This document shows, piece by piece, positions 25,460 to 38,200 of a stretch of 64,000 nucleotides of DNA; within the stretch, counting starts at the first letter, position 1, and each line of letters opens with the position of its first letter. Below the pieces are notes generated by a model, which was not told where the DNA came from, made no database searches, and saw only the letters and a program-made list of their open reading frames with translations. The position numbers and the translations under genes are program-made. The stretch comes from Xestospongia bergquistia (lineage: Eukaryota > Porifera > Demospongiae > Haplosclerida > Petrosiidae), in NCBI GenBank assembly GCA_963965975.1, contig OZ014412.1, positions 8,742,708 to 8,806,707 on the forward strand. The letters are read 5' to 3'.

Positions 25460-27537
25460 ATGGTAAGTAAACAATAAAATTTTCAATTACAGCGTCTTTC
25501 TTAAACAGGGTGATCAAGTAGATAACCCCAGTTCTAACGAAGGAGCCGGTAATATTTTAAAAAATGCTAGAGTTACTGCTGGAGGTCAGATTGTCAATGA
25601 TATAGGACTGTGGGACAGAGTGTTACTGGGTGAGTCCATAGATCATGTAGAGGACATATAGACACTACAGCCTTTGAAAATTAATTTGCAATAAAACTGC
25701 TAAATTTAATTTTAAATATATTGTGGGTATATACAATGCCTTGAATCCTAGTACATGACACTATGCTTCAGTAGAAAGTTATACATTTAGTGGCTAAAAT
25801 TTGAAATGTAGGGTCCAGAGTTTAGTCGTAATTGTTAGTACAAAATAACTGTACCTAGTTCCTATAGCAGCGTGAGAACAATATGTATAATTATACATAC
25901 TTGTATGTATAATTATATTATATGTCGTTATATGATAGGACATTTCAGACTTTATGTTTGTCTGTACAACCAATACTAAAAATCAATAAACAAAACCAAG
26001 CTATATATACAATACAACAACCAATCAAAATACATCTAATGAGTCCATTAGCAATAAAGTCTGAAATGTCCTATCATACCTATTACCTCTCTACCTAAGC
26101 CTTTTCAACTATATATCATTATATCTACAGGATGGGTGTTCATAGAACAGTATGGATGGTACTTATTACTAGGTACTATCCTCCTCATATATATATTGTA
26201 TAAACTACAACCAAAATATTATGCTTGGATAAAGAAGAGAGAGAAATGGACAGATGAACAGAACTATGGTAAGATGGATAGAATTTAAGAATCTCTACAT
26301 CTTTGTGCTATCTATCTATTTGGTTATATATCTGTCCATTTTGACAAGTGTATTGTCCATTTTGTTTTCATTATGTATCCATTCCTGAGCTTTTTGTCTC
26401 TCCATTAACTGAATTTTTATCCAAAAAATCATGTGCTGTATATGTTGACCATCATAAACCTAAAAATAGTAACAAACAGCTATTTATAGTAACAACAGGA
26501 GTTTATTGTATTCATGATGAATTACATTTACCAATATCTGTACATTAATCACATTAGATCCAGTCCAAGCTGAACGTAATGTAGATGCTATGATGAGAGC
26601 ACGAGAGAGAATGCAACGTGAACTAGATGAACAAGCAGTTTTACATGAAGCTAAGAAACAGGAGGTACCTTGTAATTAGTGAATTAATTAATGAACATGG
26701 AGTAATATTGATATTAGAGAGAAAATAGAGAAAAGGAAGAAAGGATTAAACAATGGGAGCAGTTTAAAGTTGTATCTACATCCAAGGCCAAAAGAACAGT
26801 AAGATAGATGGATGAACAAATGGATGGATGGACAAATGGATGGATGTTTTCAGATTGAAATGACAAGTTAATTTGATTGGAATTAAACATTGTCTTATGG
26901 TACTGTATATACTAGGCTGGTAATACTAACACAAGGAGAAATTACCTTCCTCTTGGTGGACAAGGGTCAGGTGGAGGATATCGTCCTTCTAGAAGACAAG
27001 GTATTAACTACATGTACATCATTTGTAATACATACACTATGACATGACATGTAATATATGTACATGTACATCATGTTCACTATGACATATAGTACATGTA
27101 CATCGTGTTCACTATGACATGTAATACATGTACATCGTGTTCACTATGACATATAGTACATGTACATCATGTTCACTATGGCATATAGTACATGTACATC
27201 ATGTTCACTATGGCATATAGTACATGTACATCGTGTTCACTATGACATATAGTACATATACATCATGTTCACTATGGCATATAGTACATGTACATCATGT
27301 TCACTATGGCATATAGTACATGTACATCATGTTCACTATGACATATAGTACATGTACATCGTGTTCACTATGACATATAGTACATATACATCATGTTCAC
27401 TATGGCATATAGTACATGTACTTGTGTACAATACATATAGTCATTACATGTACATGTAGTCATTATATAGACTTGTACATGTACTATAATAGCTCCTTTT
27501 TTTCTTTTTTTTAGTTGGTGGCGGTGGATGAGGTTAA
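25460..27537 (+). CDS. SELENOS: Selenoprotein S (VIMP), with TGA read as selenocysteine
   Basis: ER membrane protein of the retrotranslocation (ERAD) machinery, in which the family binds Derlin and p97. Seven exons: 25460-25462 (ATG alone, then GTAAGT), 25509-25629, 26131-26268, 26558-26664, 26718-26798, 26916-27000, 27515-27537. This gives 185 aa (human 189). Seen: a lumenal start; a membrane helix (YGWYLLLGTILLIYILYKL); a charged amphipathic/coiled region (ERNVDAMMRARERMQRELDE); a Gly/Arg-rich tail (GSGGGYRPSRRQ); and the ending GGGG-TGA-Gly-TAA. The human protein ends GGUG, so TGA at 27529-27531 is the selenocysteine codon and TAA at 27535-27537 the true stop. A SECIS hairpin follows in the 3' UTR. 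ATG-only exon 1 was chosen because it joins in frame to GGTGATCAAG with a good donor and acceptor. Intron 6 holds a 32-bp minisatellite. Confidence 0.93.
27028..27419. repeat. 32-bp minisatellite in selenoprotein S intron 6
   Basis: About 12 copies of a unit containing TACATGTACATC and GTTCACTATGACATATAG. Units differ mainly at TCGTG/TCATG and TGACA/TGGCA. Each unit contains the palindrome TACATGTA. Confidence 0.9.
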
Positions 27538-27621
27538 ATACCCATGCATGTTGCTATAGTTACATGTGTGGGTAAAACCCTGTCATCATATGGAACAATA
27601 TTAGTCTTCATTTGTGTATAA

Positions 27622-27687
27622 TATTTGTCATGATGGTTTCTTCCTAAAACTAGCTTTAGTTGGAAGTGACCTGATGTATTACAAATA
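27622..27687 (+). promoter_or_regulatory. SECIS element (type II-like) of selenoprotein S
   Basis: By hand, the 3' UTR folds as follows. Helix I pairs TATTTGT (27622-27628) with ACAAATA (27681-27687). The core is ATGA (27630-27633) opposite TGAT (27672-27675), giving the non-Watson-Crick quartet. Helix II pairs GGTTTCTTCC with GGAAGTGACC, with one T-T mismatch and one G-T pair. An unpaired AA then precedes a small apical stem, AACTA/TAGTT. This is the standard SECIS layout, about 90 bases after the UGA. A candidate polyadenylation signal, AATAAA, follows at about 27700. Confidence 0.85.
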
Positions 27688-27785
27688 GGAGACTATATAA
27701 ATAAATAATGTCAATTTTTATCGTGCCATTTATGATAACTATTATTAATTAAATTTATCTCGTTATTTGGTCACGCCTACTCAGC

Positions 27786-30020
27786 ATGGTGGATGAATCA
27801 ACCAAGAAAACATTAGCAGCCATTCCTTTATTGAAGACGAGAGCAGGACCACGTGACGGAGACGCTTGGGTGGCTCGATTAAAAGAGGAATATGTCTCTC
27901 TGATAAAGGTGAGAGCTACAATGAAGTAAAAGTCACGTGATCACTGTTGGCTCTTTCCTCATTTAGTATGTCAGCAATAACAAGGAAGCAGACAATGACT
28001 GGTTTAGACTGGAATCAAATAAAGATGGCACCAGGTAACAAGCTAATGTAAGGCAAGGTATACAATTTTATTATAGGTGGCAGCAAATAACATGGGGGAG
28101 GGGGGCAATGTCATAGGTTAGAGGTAGTAGAGAATAAACCATCTAAATTTGTTAGTGATTATTGTGGGTCTCCAATCCCTTCCTTTTACTCTAATATAAA
28201 TAATCTGACACACATTATTCATTGATTGTTTGAAAATGACATGGAAATGTATCAGACATGTTGGAATTAAACGAGAAAAGACAAAGTTAGGGTTAAAAAA
28301 TAAAGGATAAAGTTAATAACTTTAATAAAGTATTGTTAATAACCTTAATAAAGTATTGTGGTTATTTTATACTTTCATTTGCAAACATAAAATTATTTTA
28401 GAGCCTTCAATACCAATATTTTCCTCACAGAGCTATTAAGATTGTTACTATCCATCCATGGAGTGTAATGTTGTGCAAACCACACCTATAAATGCATACA
28501 TTCTCATTAAATTAATTTGTATGCTGATAAACTTCTCAAATTGAAATGCCTGATTTCTGCAATGATTGTGCATGAAATTATGAGGAAATAATTGAATGCA
28601 TGACACTTGACAGATCTACAATGTTCTTTCTAGTGTAGTAGACTAACTAGTTTAGAAATAAAGTAGAACTCATTCAATATATAGTACTGTATAAAGACTG
28701 TTGTTACTTGATGTAGTAGTCATAGTATCATTGATTATTGTTAATGTAGTATTATTATTGTTGTTATGCAGATGGTTTGGTAAATGTTGGTATATACAAG
28801 ATCTATTGAAATATGAATTTGACATTGAATTTGATGTAAGTATTAAATGTATATTGTTAATAATGATTAATGTATATTGTTAATAATGATTAATGGAGAT
28901 TAATGGACAGTCTACAAGCAGATAGACGGATGGATGAGAAGATGAATGGTTAGGTGGATGGTTAGATGAATGGATGGATGGACAGATACGCATATGGATA
29001 GATGGTTGGATAGAGTTTATTATCATTATAATGTCACTATAGATTCCAGTGACTTATCCTTCTACAGCACCTGAAATAGCTATACCAGAACTAGATGGTA
29101 AAACAGCTAAAATGTACAGGTATATCCTATTATAAGTAATGGTCTATGACTTAAAAATAAATTATTTCTATTGGTTGCTTTGTAAATAGGAAGCATTATA
29201 AGTGATCATCCTGGTTACCAAATGTCATTGACATTGGTTGCATAGCAACTGTATACATGCATGTATAGTACATATAATTGTGTATGTGTTTTATTAATAA
29301 ATTGAAATTACTTTCTTCAAATTTTGTGTAGAGGAGGCAAGATATGTTTGACGGATCATTTTAAACCACTCTGGGCAAGAAATGTTCCCAAATTTGGAAT
29401 AGCTCATGCTATAGCGCTAGGAGTAAGTTTATTGACTTACATATACAAATACATTTATAGCATCTTACTACATTAGTAATTATGTGAAGTGAAAACACTC
29501 TATTAAATTTTATGTCTCTAAATTTTGAGCAAATAGCTAATAGACTTGTCTTGTAAGTGAAATAAGGAAGTCACACAATGTTTGAGCCTTGAACATGATC
29601 TTCTGCAGGTTTGAGTAGTCTTGTCCTTTCATTTTTGTACTCACATTCATAAAAGATCCTCAATTCAAGACAAAAAGTTATGTTCTTACAATTTATAAAG
29701 TTCCTTCTTTCCCTCTTCATTACCACACCCTGTTAATTTACTTGTTTAATTTATTACATTATTGTTAATTAGATTAAGTGGATGGGTTCTTTGCAAGCTA
29801 TGTACATGCTATTAATTACTTTAGTATTTTCAGTAGCGCAAACAAAAGTGTTGAAGTGCTGATAAGACATTATAACAAATATATATGTATGCCTATATGT
29901 ATGTACTTATAGTTTATTTTTTAGTTAGGTCCTTGGGTAGCAGTAGAAATACCAGATTTAATTCAAAAAGGATTTGTGAAGCACAAAGACAGCATTCAGA
30001 AAGATGATGATAATGACTAG
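27786..30020 (+). CDS. UFC1: UFM1-conjugating enzyme 1 (E2)
   Basis: Takes UFM1 from the E1 UBA5 on its catalytic cysteine and transfers it with UFL1 to ER-associated targets. Six exons: 27786-27908, 27967-28034, 28772-28835, 29043-29119, 29332-29422, 29925-30020; 172 aa (human 167). Similarity to the human protein is very high throughout: [70 protein letters not shown] (sponge AIPELDG). The active cysteine is in [17 protein letters not shown]. The ATG at 27786 gives [20 protein letters not shown], matching the family start. The short acidic tail is specific to this gene. It follows selenoprotein S on the same strand; both are ER proteostasis genes, but shared control is not shown. Confidence 0.96.
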
Positions 30021-31842
30021 ATGTTGAATTGATTGTAGCATTGTTTATCTAAATAAGTTATTAATAATTTTACTACTAAATATTTATTCATTTTATCATT
30101 ACTTTAAAAAGTGCTAGAATCGTCAAATTTTAATTGACCACAATTTAAATGTGTCAAATTTAAATTAAATTTAAATTTAAATCAGATGGTACAAAATATT
30201 TTACTGAGTATAATGTTCCAATGTGAACCAACGGAGTTGACATCATGTATATGTAATGACTGACAAAAGCTGTTATTCATCTTCAATATAATAGGTTTCT
30301 TCAGGTCATATGGTACCTTTGAGATTTAATTAAAAGATCAGCTGGAAATATTGGATTATAATGTAGTATTCTAGTGATTCAACTAGTAGTACAATTACTA
30401 TCAAAAGCATGTAACTATTAATATTATATTATTAAAATATTATAATATTTATTAATATTACTAGTAATAAATAATATATATTATTTAGTAATAGAGAAGT
30501 AGTCAAGTAATTTGATTATAATTATTAAGTATTACTTGAACTTGAGTTAAGTAAAGGGAATAGTTGGAGTCTCTGAAATTAATAGGGAGAAAAACACAGT
30601 ATAAATAGCTAATAATGATGTATGATCGATTTATAGAATTTGACTCTTATTGGAGGAGATTATCATATTATTTTAGCATATTTATGGTATGACTTTAAAG
30701 GTTTAATAAGTCACTGGTTTTAACAACAGGGCTCCAGGATAACATTACTAGACATGGTTTATTTATTAAAATACCACATTACACTGTGTAACATCTAACA
30801 TGTCTAGCCATATCTTAGAAGTATCAATATGCACCAAGTGTTAATTGAATCTCTCTATATGCCACTATATCTTATTAATGTATACAGAAACCTGTCATGT
30901 TATAAAGTTGATTAGCATGCAGCACATTATATTAGTAATAATAGTTACCACAGTAAGTTGAAATACTATTATCTTTGACTTGTATGCATGCAAATATGCT
31001 ATTCCTTAGTCATATAAAAGCTATTCTTTAATAACAAGAAAATTATTCACATTATCAAAACATGTACATTCTTCCTCTTTGTACTTAGCATATTAAATGA
31101 TTCAAATATAAATAAATTATTGATGTATAGAAATAAATGGATCACAAACAAATGGTTATATATAATATAAGATGGTTAAAGTTCTGCTACATACATGTTA
31201 ATTATATATATATAATAAAAAGTGGTAACAATTGGATTGAATGCTATGTTTAACATTCAGGAGACATTGGAGACAAACTTTTGCTGGACATTTTCTGTTG
31301 TTATAACACCAGTGTTAACAAAAGACTAGATGTTGTTCCCTCAAAATTGGTCGATGCACCAAAATTAGTGCTACTAAATGACCCAAAGCAGCTTGCAAGA
31401 ACATTCATGTGACAACATTATCCTCAATTTACTAAATAGTTTTATTGTTAGTAATATAGTTGTCACAGGACTTTCATTATAAAACTGTTGTCAGTTGAGA
31501 TAAAGGTATCTACTTTGCATATACAAACCTATGGGTTTTAAAGTCTCTTAATCTTCAAATGTAGCCACTATAAGCATGGAGGTAAATAAATGTATTACAA
31601 TATATGATGTTAAAAATTGTCATGTAGGTTGTCAACAGTCATGTTAGCTATATTCGATTCATGTGCCTAATTTGTGAATGGTGTTTATAACACTCTATAT
31701 ATATGACTATTTCTATTATTGGGCTCTGATTCAATCTGAAGATGAACATTGCATATGATCCCATACACAGTTTTGTTTCAATAAGTTGTAACAAGTGTAT
31801 TAAAGAATAGCTTCCTGGATTTAACAGTAAGTGAATGTGCGC

Positions 31843-31896
<54 letters not shown>

Positions 31897-32249
31897 TAGT
31901 AATTAAAAATACTCAATGCTTGTTTCATTGGCATTATGTGCAAATCAACTGTTCTCAAGCTAAGTTTGTATTCTTTGTTAAGAAGCCATAGTTTTTATTG
32001 CTTGCAAAATTACTTACAGTAATAGTAGACTGTCTATATATAAAGCTAGAGTCTACTATAATTGATCATTTTCCTTATATTGTAGTGTTGATATAATTAA
32101 CATAATATGACCACTACACTACATGCAGTTTACATAGTAACATATGGTAATATACTACTATTAAGGCCATATATGTGAGTACAAGGTGTATGAGGCCTGT
32201 ATTGTTTCATTAGACAAAGCATAGTAATTATGCATGATTCACAGCAGTT
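30021..32249. other. Intergenic region before the SRCR receptor
   Basis: About 2.2 kb, very AT-rich, without a gene that I can support. It contains AAATTTAAATT palindromic runs (30140-30182), a (CA)n microsatellite (31841-31895) and a possible TATA box TATATATAAAG (about 32034) some 210 bp before the receptor ATG. Confidence 0.5.
31841..31895. repeat. (CA)n microsatellite
   Basis: About 25 CA dinucleotides. The Cys/Val-rich minus-strand open frame here is an artefact. Confidence 0.92.
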
Positions 32250-35200
32250 ATGAAGTGCTTAGTCTTGCTGTTCCTGACTGTTTTCTGTCATCTAGTTTAC
32301 TCCTGTCAACATGGTTCTGTACATTTAACAGTAAGTACTTAGCATTATTTATAGCCTCCTAATTATTGAAATAACACAGTCCTCATACTCCTCTATACTC
32401 TTTGGAGTTGTGGAAGTGTGCCTAAATGGAGCCTGGCACACCATCTGCACTGATTTCTGGGACAACCAGGATGCTAGTGTGATTTGTAGACAACTAGGAC
32501 ACTCTCCATATGGTAATATTCTATTAGCATGAGAGGTATCTAATAACTATACTTAAAGGGGCTGTTGGGCCTTCTGATGTCTATCAACACTCCTCAGTGT
32601 CTCATCACATTAATGATTTAAATTGTACTGGCAATGAAACCAACATACTGGATTGTCCTTATAATGGTCTCTTAGACTATTCCTGTCCATCCAACAATAG
32701 AGAAGCTAATGTTTTCTGTAAATGTAAGTTAAGATAAATTTGAAGTAGACTCTGTCAGTGCCCCAAGGCTAAGTAATGGGTGTTTATTCTTTTATAGCTC
32801 TGACTGTTGCTGTTCAAGCTAACTGTACCGATGGAGATGTTCGTTTAGTAGGTGGAGTAACTAAGTATGAGGGAAGAGTTGAAGTGTGTGTCAATAGAGC
32901 TTGGGGGTCAGCTTGTGCTTACAGTGGTTGGGGATATTCTGAGACTAATATTGTGTGCAATCAAATTGGAGCCATGAAAGTTGGTGGAACCTATAATTTG
33001 GCTGTTAATTTTGGATTTGAGAAAGGCTCAGGGCCTATACTATTAGGACATCTTAGTTGTACTGGAAAAGAGGAGAACTTAGTGGAATGTAGGCAGAATT
33101 ATTTTCTCAACAATCTTCAGTGTCCTGGTCATGATTACGATGCTGGTGTCAAATGTCAAGGCAAGCATTACTACATAAAGAAAGAATTAGTTTGATAATT
33201 ATACGCATAACTGACTTTGTGTTATTACTTATATACATAATGACATTCACTTTAGCTCCTTGTGAAGATAGAATTGTTCGTTTGAGAGGTGGTCCTTCAC
33301 AATCAACAGGTCGTCTAGAAGTATGTGTTAATGGTATTTGGGGTACAGTGTGCAGTGACTTCTGGGATAATAATGATGCCAGTGTAGTTTGTAGACAACT
33401 GGGATACTCTCCTTATGGTATGAACATGTATAGTTGCTAGCCTCTACTTTCTAGGAGAGGCTGTCTGCACAAAGTCATTGATGTTATTTTCATTTGAGAA
33501 ACATTAGTACATGCATTGTTAGCATTTCTTGTCATTCAGGGAAGTCATGAATATAATTACTTGTTATAACTAACATTTTCTTCTAAGCATCATTTAACAA
33601 GAATGCAATCTTCACATGTACAGACAGTATTGCTCTAAGTAACAGTTACATCATTATACTTCTTTTTATCGTAGGAGCCCTTGCCGAATCTAAGTATTAC
33701 ATTGAATGGTTTTGGCCTGTTCGCATCTTTGATCTAAACTGTACAGGGAATGAGAGTAGTATTTGGAACTGTTCCTATAATGGACTATTAGACTATGACT
33801 GTCCTGATAATCGTGATGCTTCCATTATCTGTCAAGGTGATTTATTTTAATAAAACCATAAAATTACCAGCTTATTCTCTTAAAAACTGTTTACAGTCAC
33901 ACTATATTTAGTAATATTATAATATTATTTGTAAAACAATGCTATAAAAATCACCCCGTGTTTTACAAGTATTTGCTATGTAAATATTTTGATAATGCAA
34001 TGTAAATTTGATAGTGTGGTTAGTTTATATAAGAAACCTATGAAACTAGCATAGGTATGACAGATTGGTCTTCTACAACTTTCAATATAACTTATATATA
34101 CAAAAATACATAGAAGTATTAATATGCATTGCAATGGATAACAGTTTCCAATAGTCGAAAAAGGTTGTTATATTGATGTTTCATATATTTACTTATTATT
34201 AATCAGATATCAGTACTCCAATGGCAAACTGTAGAGATGGTGACATCAAGCTAATTGGAGGCGTCACAGATTATGAAGGACGAGTACAAATTTGTATTAA
34301 CAAAGCCTGGGGTGGTGTCTGCATTCCAGGATGGGGTGGGTTTGATAGTCGAGTAGTATGCAGACAACTAGGGCACATGGAACGTGGTAAGTACATACAT
34401 GTAGATAGAAATCCTGTCACATGATCTTTCTTAACAATAATACTGTAACGATAATACTTGTAAGACAGTGTTAATTCAGTATTTATTACCTATTTCATTC
34501 CACCGTGAATTGACATTATGTTGTATGGACTTTGTAAACTTCATTATTTATTTCCTATTTCATTCCACTGTGAATTGACATTATGTTGTATGGACTTTGT
34601 AAACTTCATTATATATTACAATTATAGGAGCAGTGGCGTTCATTAATACTGAACAATTTGGACAAGGGACTAGGCCAATATTCTTATCATCTGTATCTTG
34701 TTATGGCCATGAGTCGCATCTTATTAACTGCTCCTTCCATCCTTTTGATGCCTCAGTCTGTCCACTTAACTCACTTGCTGGAGTAAAATGTGAAGGTACT
34801 ACTTACATCTTTTTTCTTTATGTTTAGTGTATCATGTATTGTGGTTCTTAGCTTCCTGTGAAAATGGCACATTACGTCTATACAGTGAGATTGGAAGTTA
34901 CTTTAGGCGGTATGGTCGAGTACAGCTGTGTATCAATAATGTCTGGGGCACTGTGTGTGATGATTTCTGGGATGACAAAGATGCCAGTGTAATCTGTAGA
35001 ATGTTGGGATATTCGCCACATGGTATGTATGAACTAAATGAACCAAGGAACATTTCTGGTTTGTATAGGAGCCTCAGCACTGACTGGTGCTTTTGTGGAA
35101 ACAACTTGGAATGCACTCATAAATGACTTGAATTGTACTGGTAATGAACTATCTCTTTGGGACTGTCCTCATAATGGACTGAATGATTACTCTTGTGGAA

Positions 35201-38200
35201 TTTATGATGATGCATCAGTAATATGTCAATGTAAGCTTATAAGATGCTTAAACAGTTTGTTGAGAAACAAAACGAATTTGAATAGGCAGTTATTGTAGCC
35301 ATTTTTACTTTTTGAGCACTTTTTACTTTTTTCACTAATAGTACCTGATGTTCTCAATGAAGATTGTAAAACAGGTGATATTAGACTGACAGATGGATCA
35401 ACACAGTATGAGGGAAGAGTTGAAGTATGCTTTAATGGAGTTTGGGGGGCCATTTGTGATAGCCATTGGACTGATATTGAAGCTAGCACTACTTGCAAAA
35501 CATTGGGGTATCAGTCATATGGTATAGCAATAATCCTATTAAGGTCATAAATTATTATTCACTTAGGTGCTGCACATTATAGTAACTCCCATTTTGGTCC
35601 AGGAAAAAAGCCTTTTCATATCTATAATGTTGTCTGTTTAAGTCATCATGATAGTCTATGGGACTGTAAAATAAACAGGTTCCCATACTTCTATACTGGA
35701 TGCAATAAGTATCATGAAGTGGGATTGAAATGTGAACGTAAGAAAAAATATATCTCAAATTTTAACCCTTCTGGTTATTATTTCATTGCTATTAATTATA
35801 TTGTTATTATCTTGTCTTTTTAAGCTCAATGTGTCTATGGTGAAGTCCAGATCTATTCAGGAATGGCAAACAGGTATGGCAATGTACGAGTGTGCATGAA
35901 TGGTACCTGGAGTAAAGTTTGTGGTCGTGGGAACTCTGTAATTGACAGCAACTTTGCTAGTATTGTTTGTGGTCAAGTAGGATATGCTCATTATGGTAAT
36001 TAAGTCTTTAGATTAAACAATTCGATTCTTTATTGTCAATTATACAGGAGCTATGAGTATTATTGGATTATGGGACTATAATGATTATCCTTTTAATATA
36101 TTTGATGTTCATTGCAATGGCAATGAAACATCTCTTCTTGATTGCCACTATAATACTACTTCATTCACACTTTGCTATAGCTATGATGCTGTTGGTGTAT
36201 TCTGTCAAAAGAGTAATAATATATGATTTTTTTAAAATTAATGGAGTTTCATTGATTACTTTTATTAGATAATACTAAAGGACCTTTTAACTGCACTGAT
36301 GGAGATGTGAAGCTGTTTGGAGGATCTAAGCCAAACAAAGGCATCCTTCATATATGTGTAAATAAAGCTTGGAGTACAGTATGTTGGAGGAATAATTGGC
36401 AAAGTGTGAATACTGCAGTTGTGTGCCACCAACTAGGATATACTGCCTATGGTACAGTCATCTTGTCTCCTCCTTACCTCTCTCTCTCTCTTTCTTTTTT
36501 CTTCTCTTTGTCCTTTTCCCTGTCATAATTGTTATATTTTATTTATTATAAAGGTAATACCTATTCACTTGGAAGGACAGATGATGGATATCCTGCCATT
36601 ATTGCTGGACTGAGTTGTCAAGGCACTGAAAAGACAATTAGTTCTTGTAACAGAGCACCAAATGTTGATTTACAATATTGTTCTTTGGAAGTTGTGGAAA
36701 TCCAATGTCAAGGTAACACTGGCAATGTCGAACATGCAAATATCAGCACCAAACACAAGACAATAATGACTAAACTGCTATTATCTACTGTTATCTCCTA
36801 TTATCTTTTTTAATACAGAGCCTTGTAGTGATGGTGATGTCCGTCTCCTTGAAGGCTATTACTTTGGCAGAGTGCAAGTATGTGTTGCTGGGGTATGGGG
36901 TTCAATTTGCAGTGACAGTTACTGGGATAATTATGATGCCAGTGTGATATGTAGACAACTTGGATTATCTCCATATGGTAAATAACATATTTTAACTTTA
37001 AAAATCTATAATTGGATTCTTTTCAAGGTGCTCTTGCTATTGCATATTCTCGATTTTATGATTTTGATGATCCAACATTTTTTGAAGGTCTGAATTGCAT
37101 TGGAACTGAGAAGCATATCTTTGATTGTCCACTGGATAAAAATGTGGCTACTTGCCCATACTCTTGGCAAGATGCCAACATCATCTGTCCAGGTAATACA
37201 ATGTTTTCTTTGTTTCATTTAACTATACCATGCTTTACTTTAGTTCATGGATCTACCTTTTCAAACTGTACTGATGGTGAGATTAAATTAGTAGGTGGTT
37301 CCACTGAGTATGAAGGGACTGTACAAGTTTGTCTTAATAATGCCTGGGGTACAATATGTGATAGATATGGTTTTGGATTGGAGGAAGCTCAAACTGTCTG
37401 TAATTCTCTGGGCCATGCAACACCAGGTACGTTGATAACATAACAGTATACTACAGCAAATAGAATACTTTTTAAGAAGTTATTGCTATAAGACAGCATT
37501 AATGAGGATCTCTACTGTAATTATAGTAATTGTAGTCAGACGATCTACCACATAAATTAAGTTGACAGTTATTACCATATAAGACAGCATTAATGAGGAT
37601 CTCTACTGTAGTTATAGTCAGACACCTACCGCATAAATTAACTTCACAGTTATTGCCACTATAAGACAGCATTAATGAGGATCTCTACTGTAATTATAGT
37701 CTCAGACACATATTGTTTTCTTCATCATATTAGATGCTGCAGTTTATTACAATGCTCACTTTGGTATGGGACCAGGTCCTATTCTAATGAGCAACATTAG
37801 ATGTGCATCACCTCAATCATCATTACTTGTTTGTACTTATAGTTTTGACTATAATAGATATTGCACTCATCATAATGATGCTGGAGTAAAATGTACCTGT
37901 AAGTGAAAGAACAAAATTGGCTAAATTGCTGATGTTTTACGTTTTCTATTTAGTTTGTAAACACGGTGACTTGAGGTTAGTTGAAGGAACTAGTCCCCTT
38001 ATAGGACGAGTTGAAGTGTGTTATAATGGAGTTTGGGGTACAATATGTAGTGACTATTGGGATGCTAATGATGCCAGTGTTGTCTGCAGACAGTTAGGAT
38101 ATCCTGGAGAAGGTAAGCTAGACTATCAAATCAGGCATAATATTAGCAATGTTTTATGTTGTAACAGTAATTAATTCATCAAAAAATAAGTTACTAGTAG

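Noticed and set aside
27529..27531. TGA as the real end or a disabling stop of the selenoprotein S gene
   Set aside because: It sits at the family's selenocysteine position, is followed by Gly-TAA as in other SELENOS genes, and has a SECIS downstream.
34898..35116. Minus-strand frames opposite SRCR exons (also 35226-35498, 39185-39622, 41167-41418)
   Set aside because: Antisense shadows of cysteine-rich SRCR exons with no splice or domain support.
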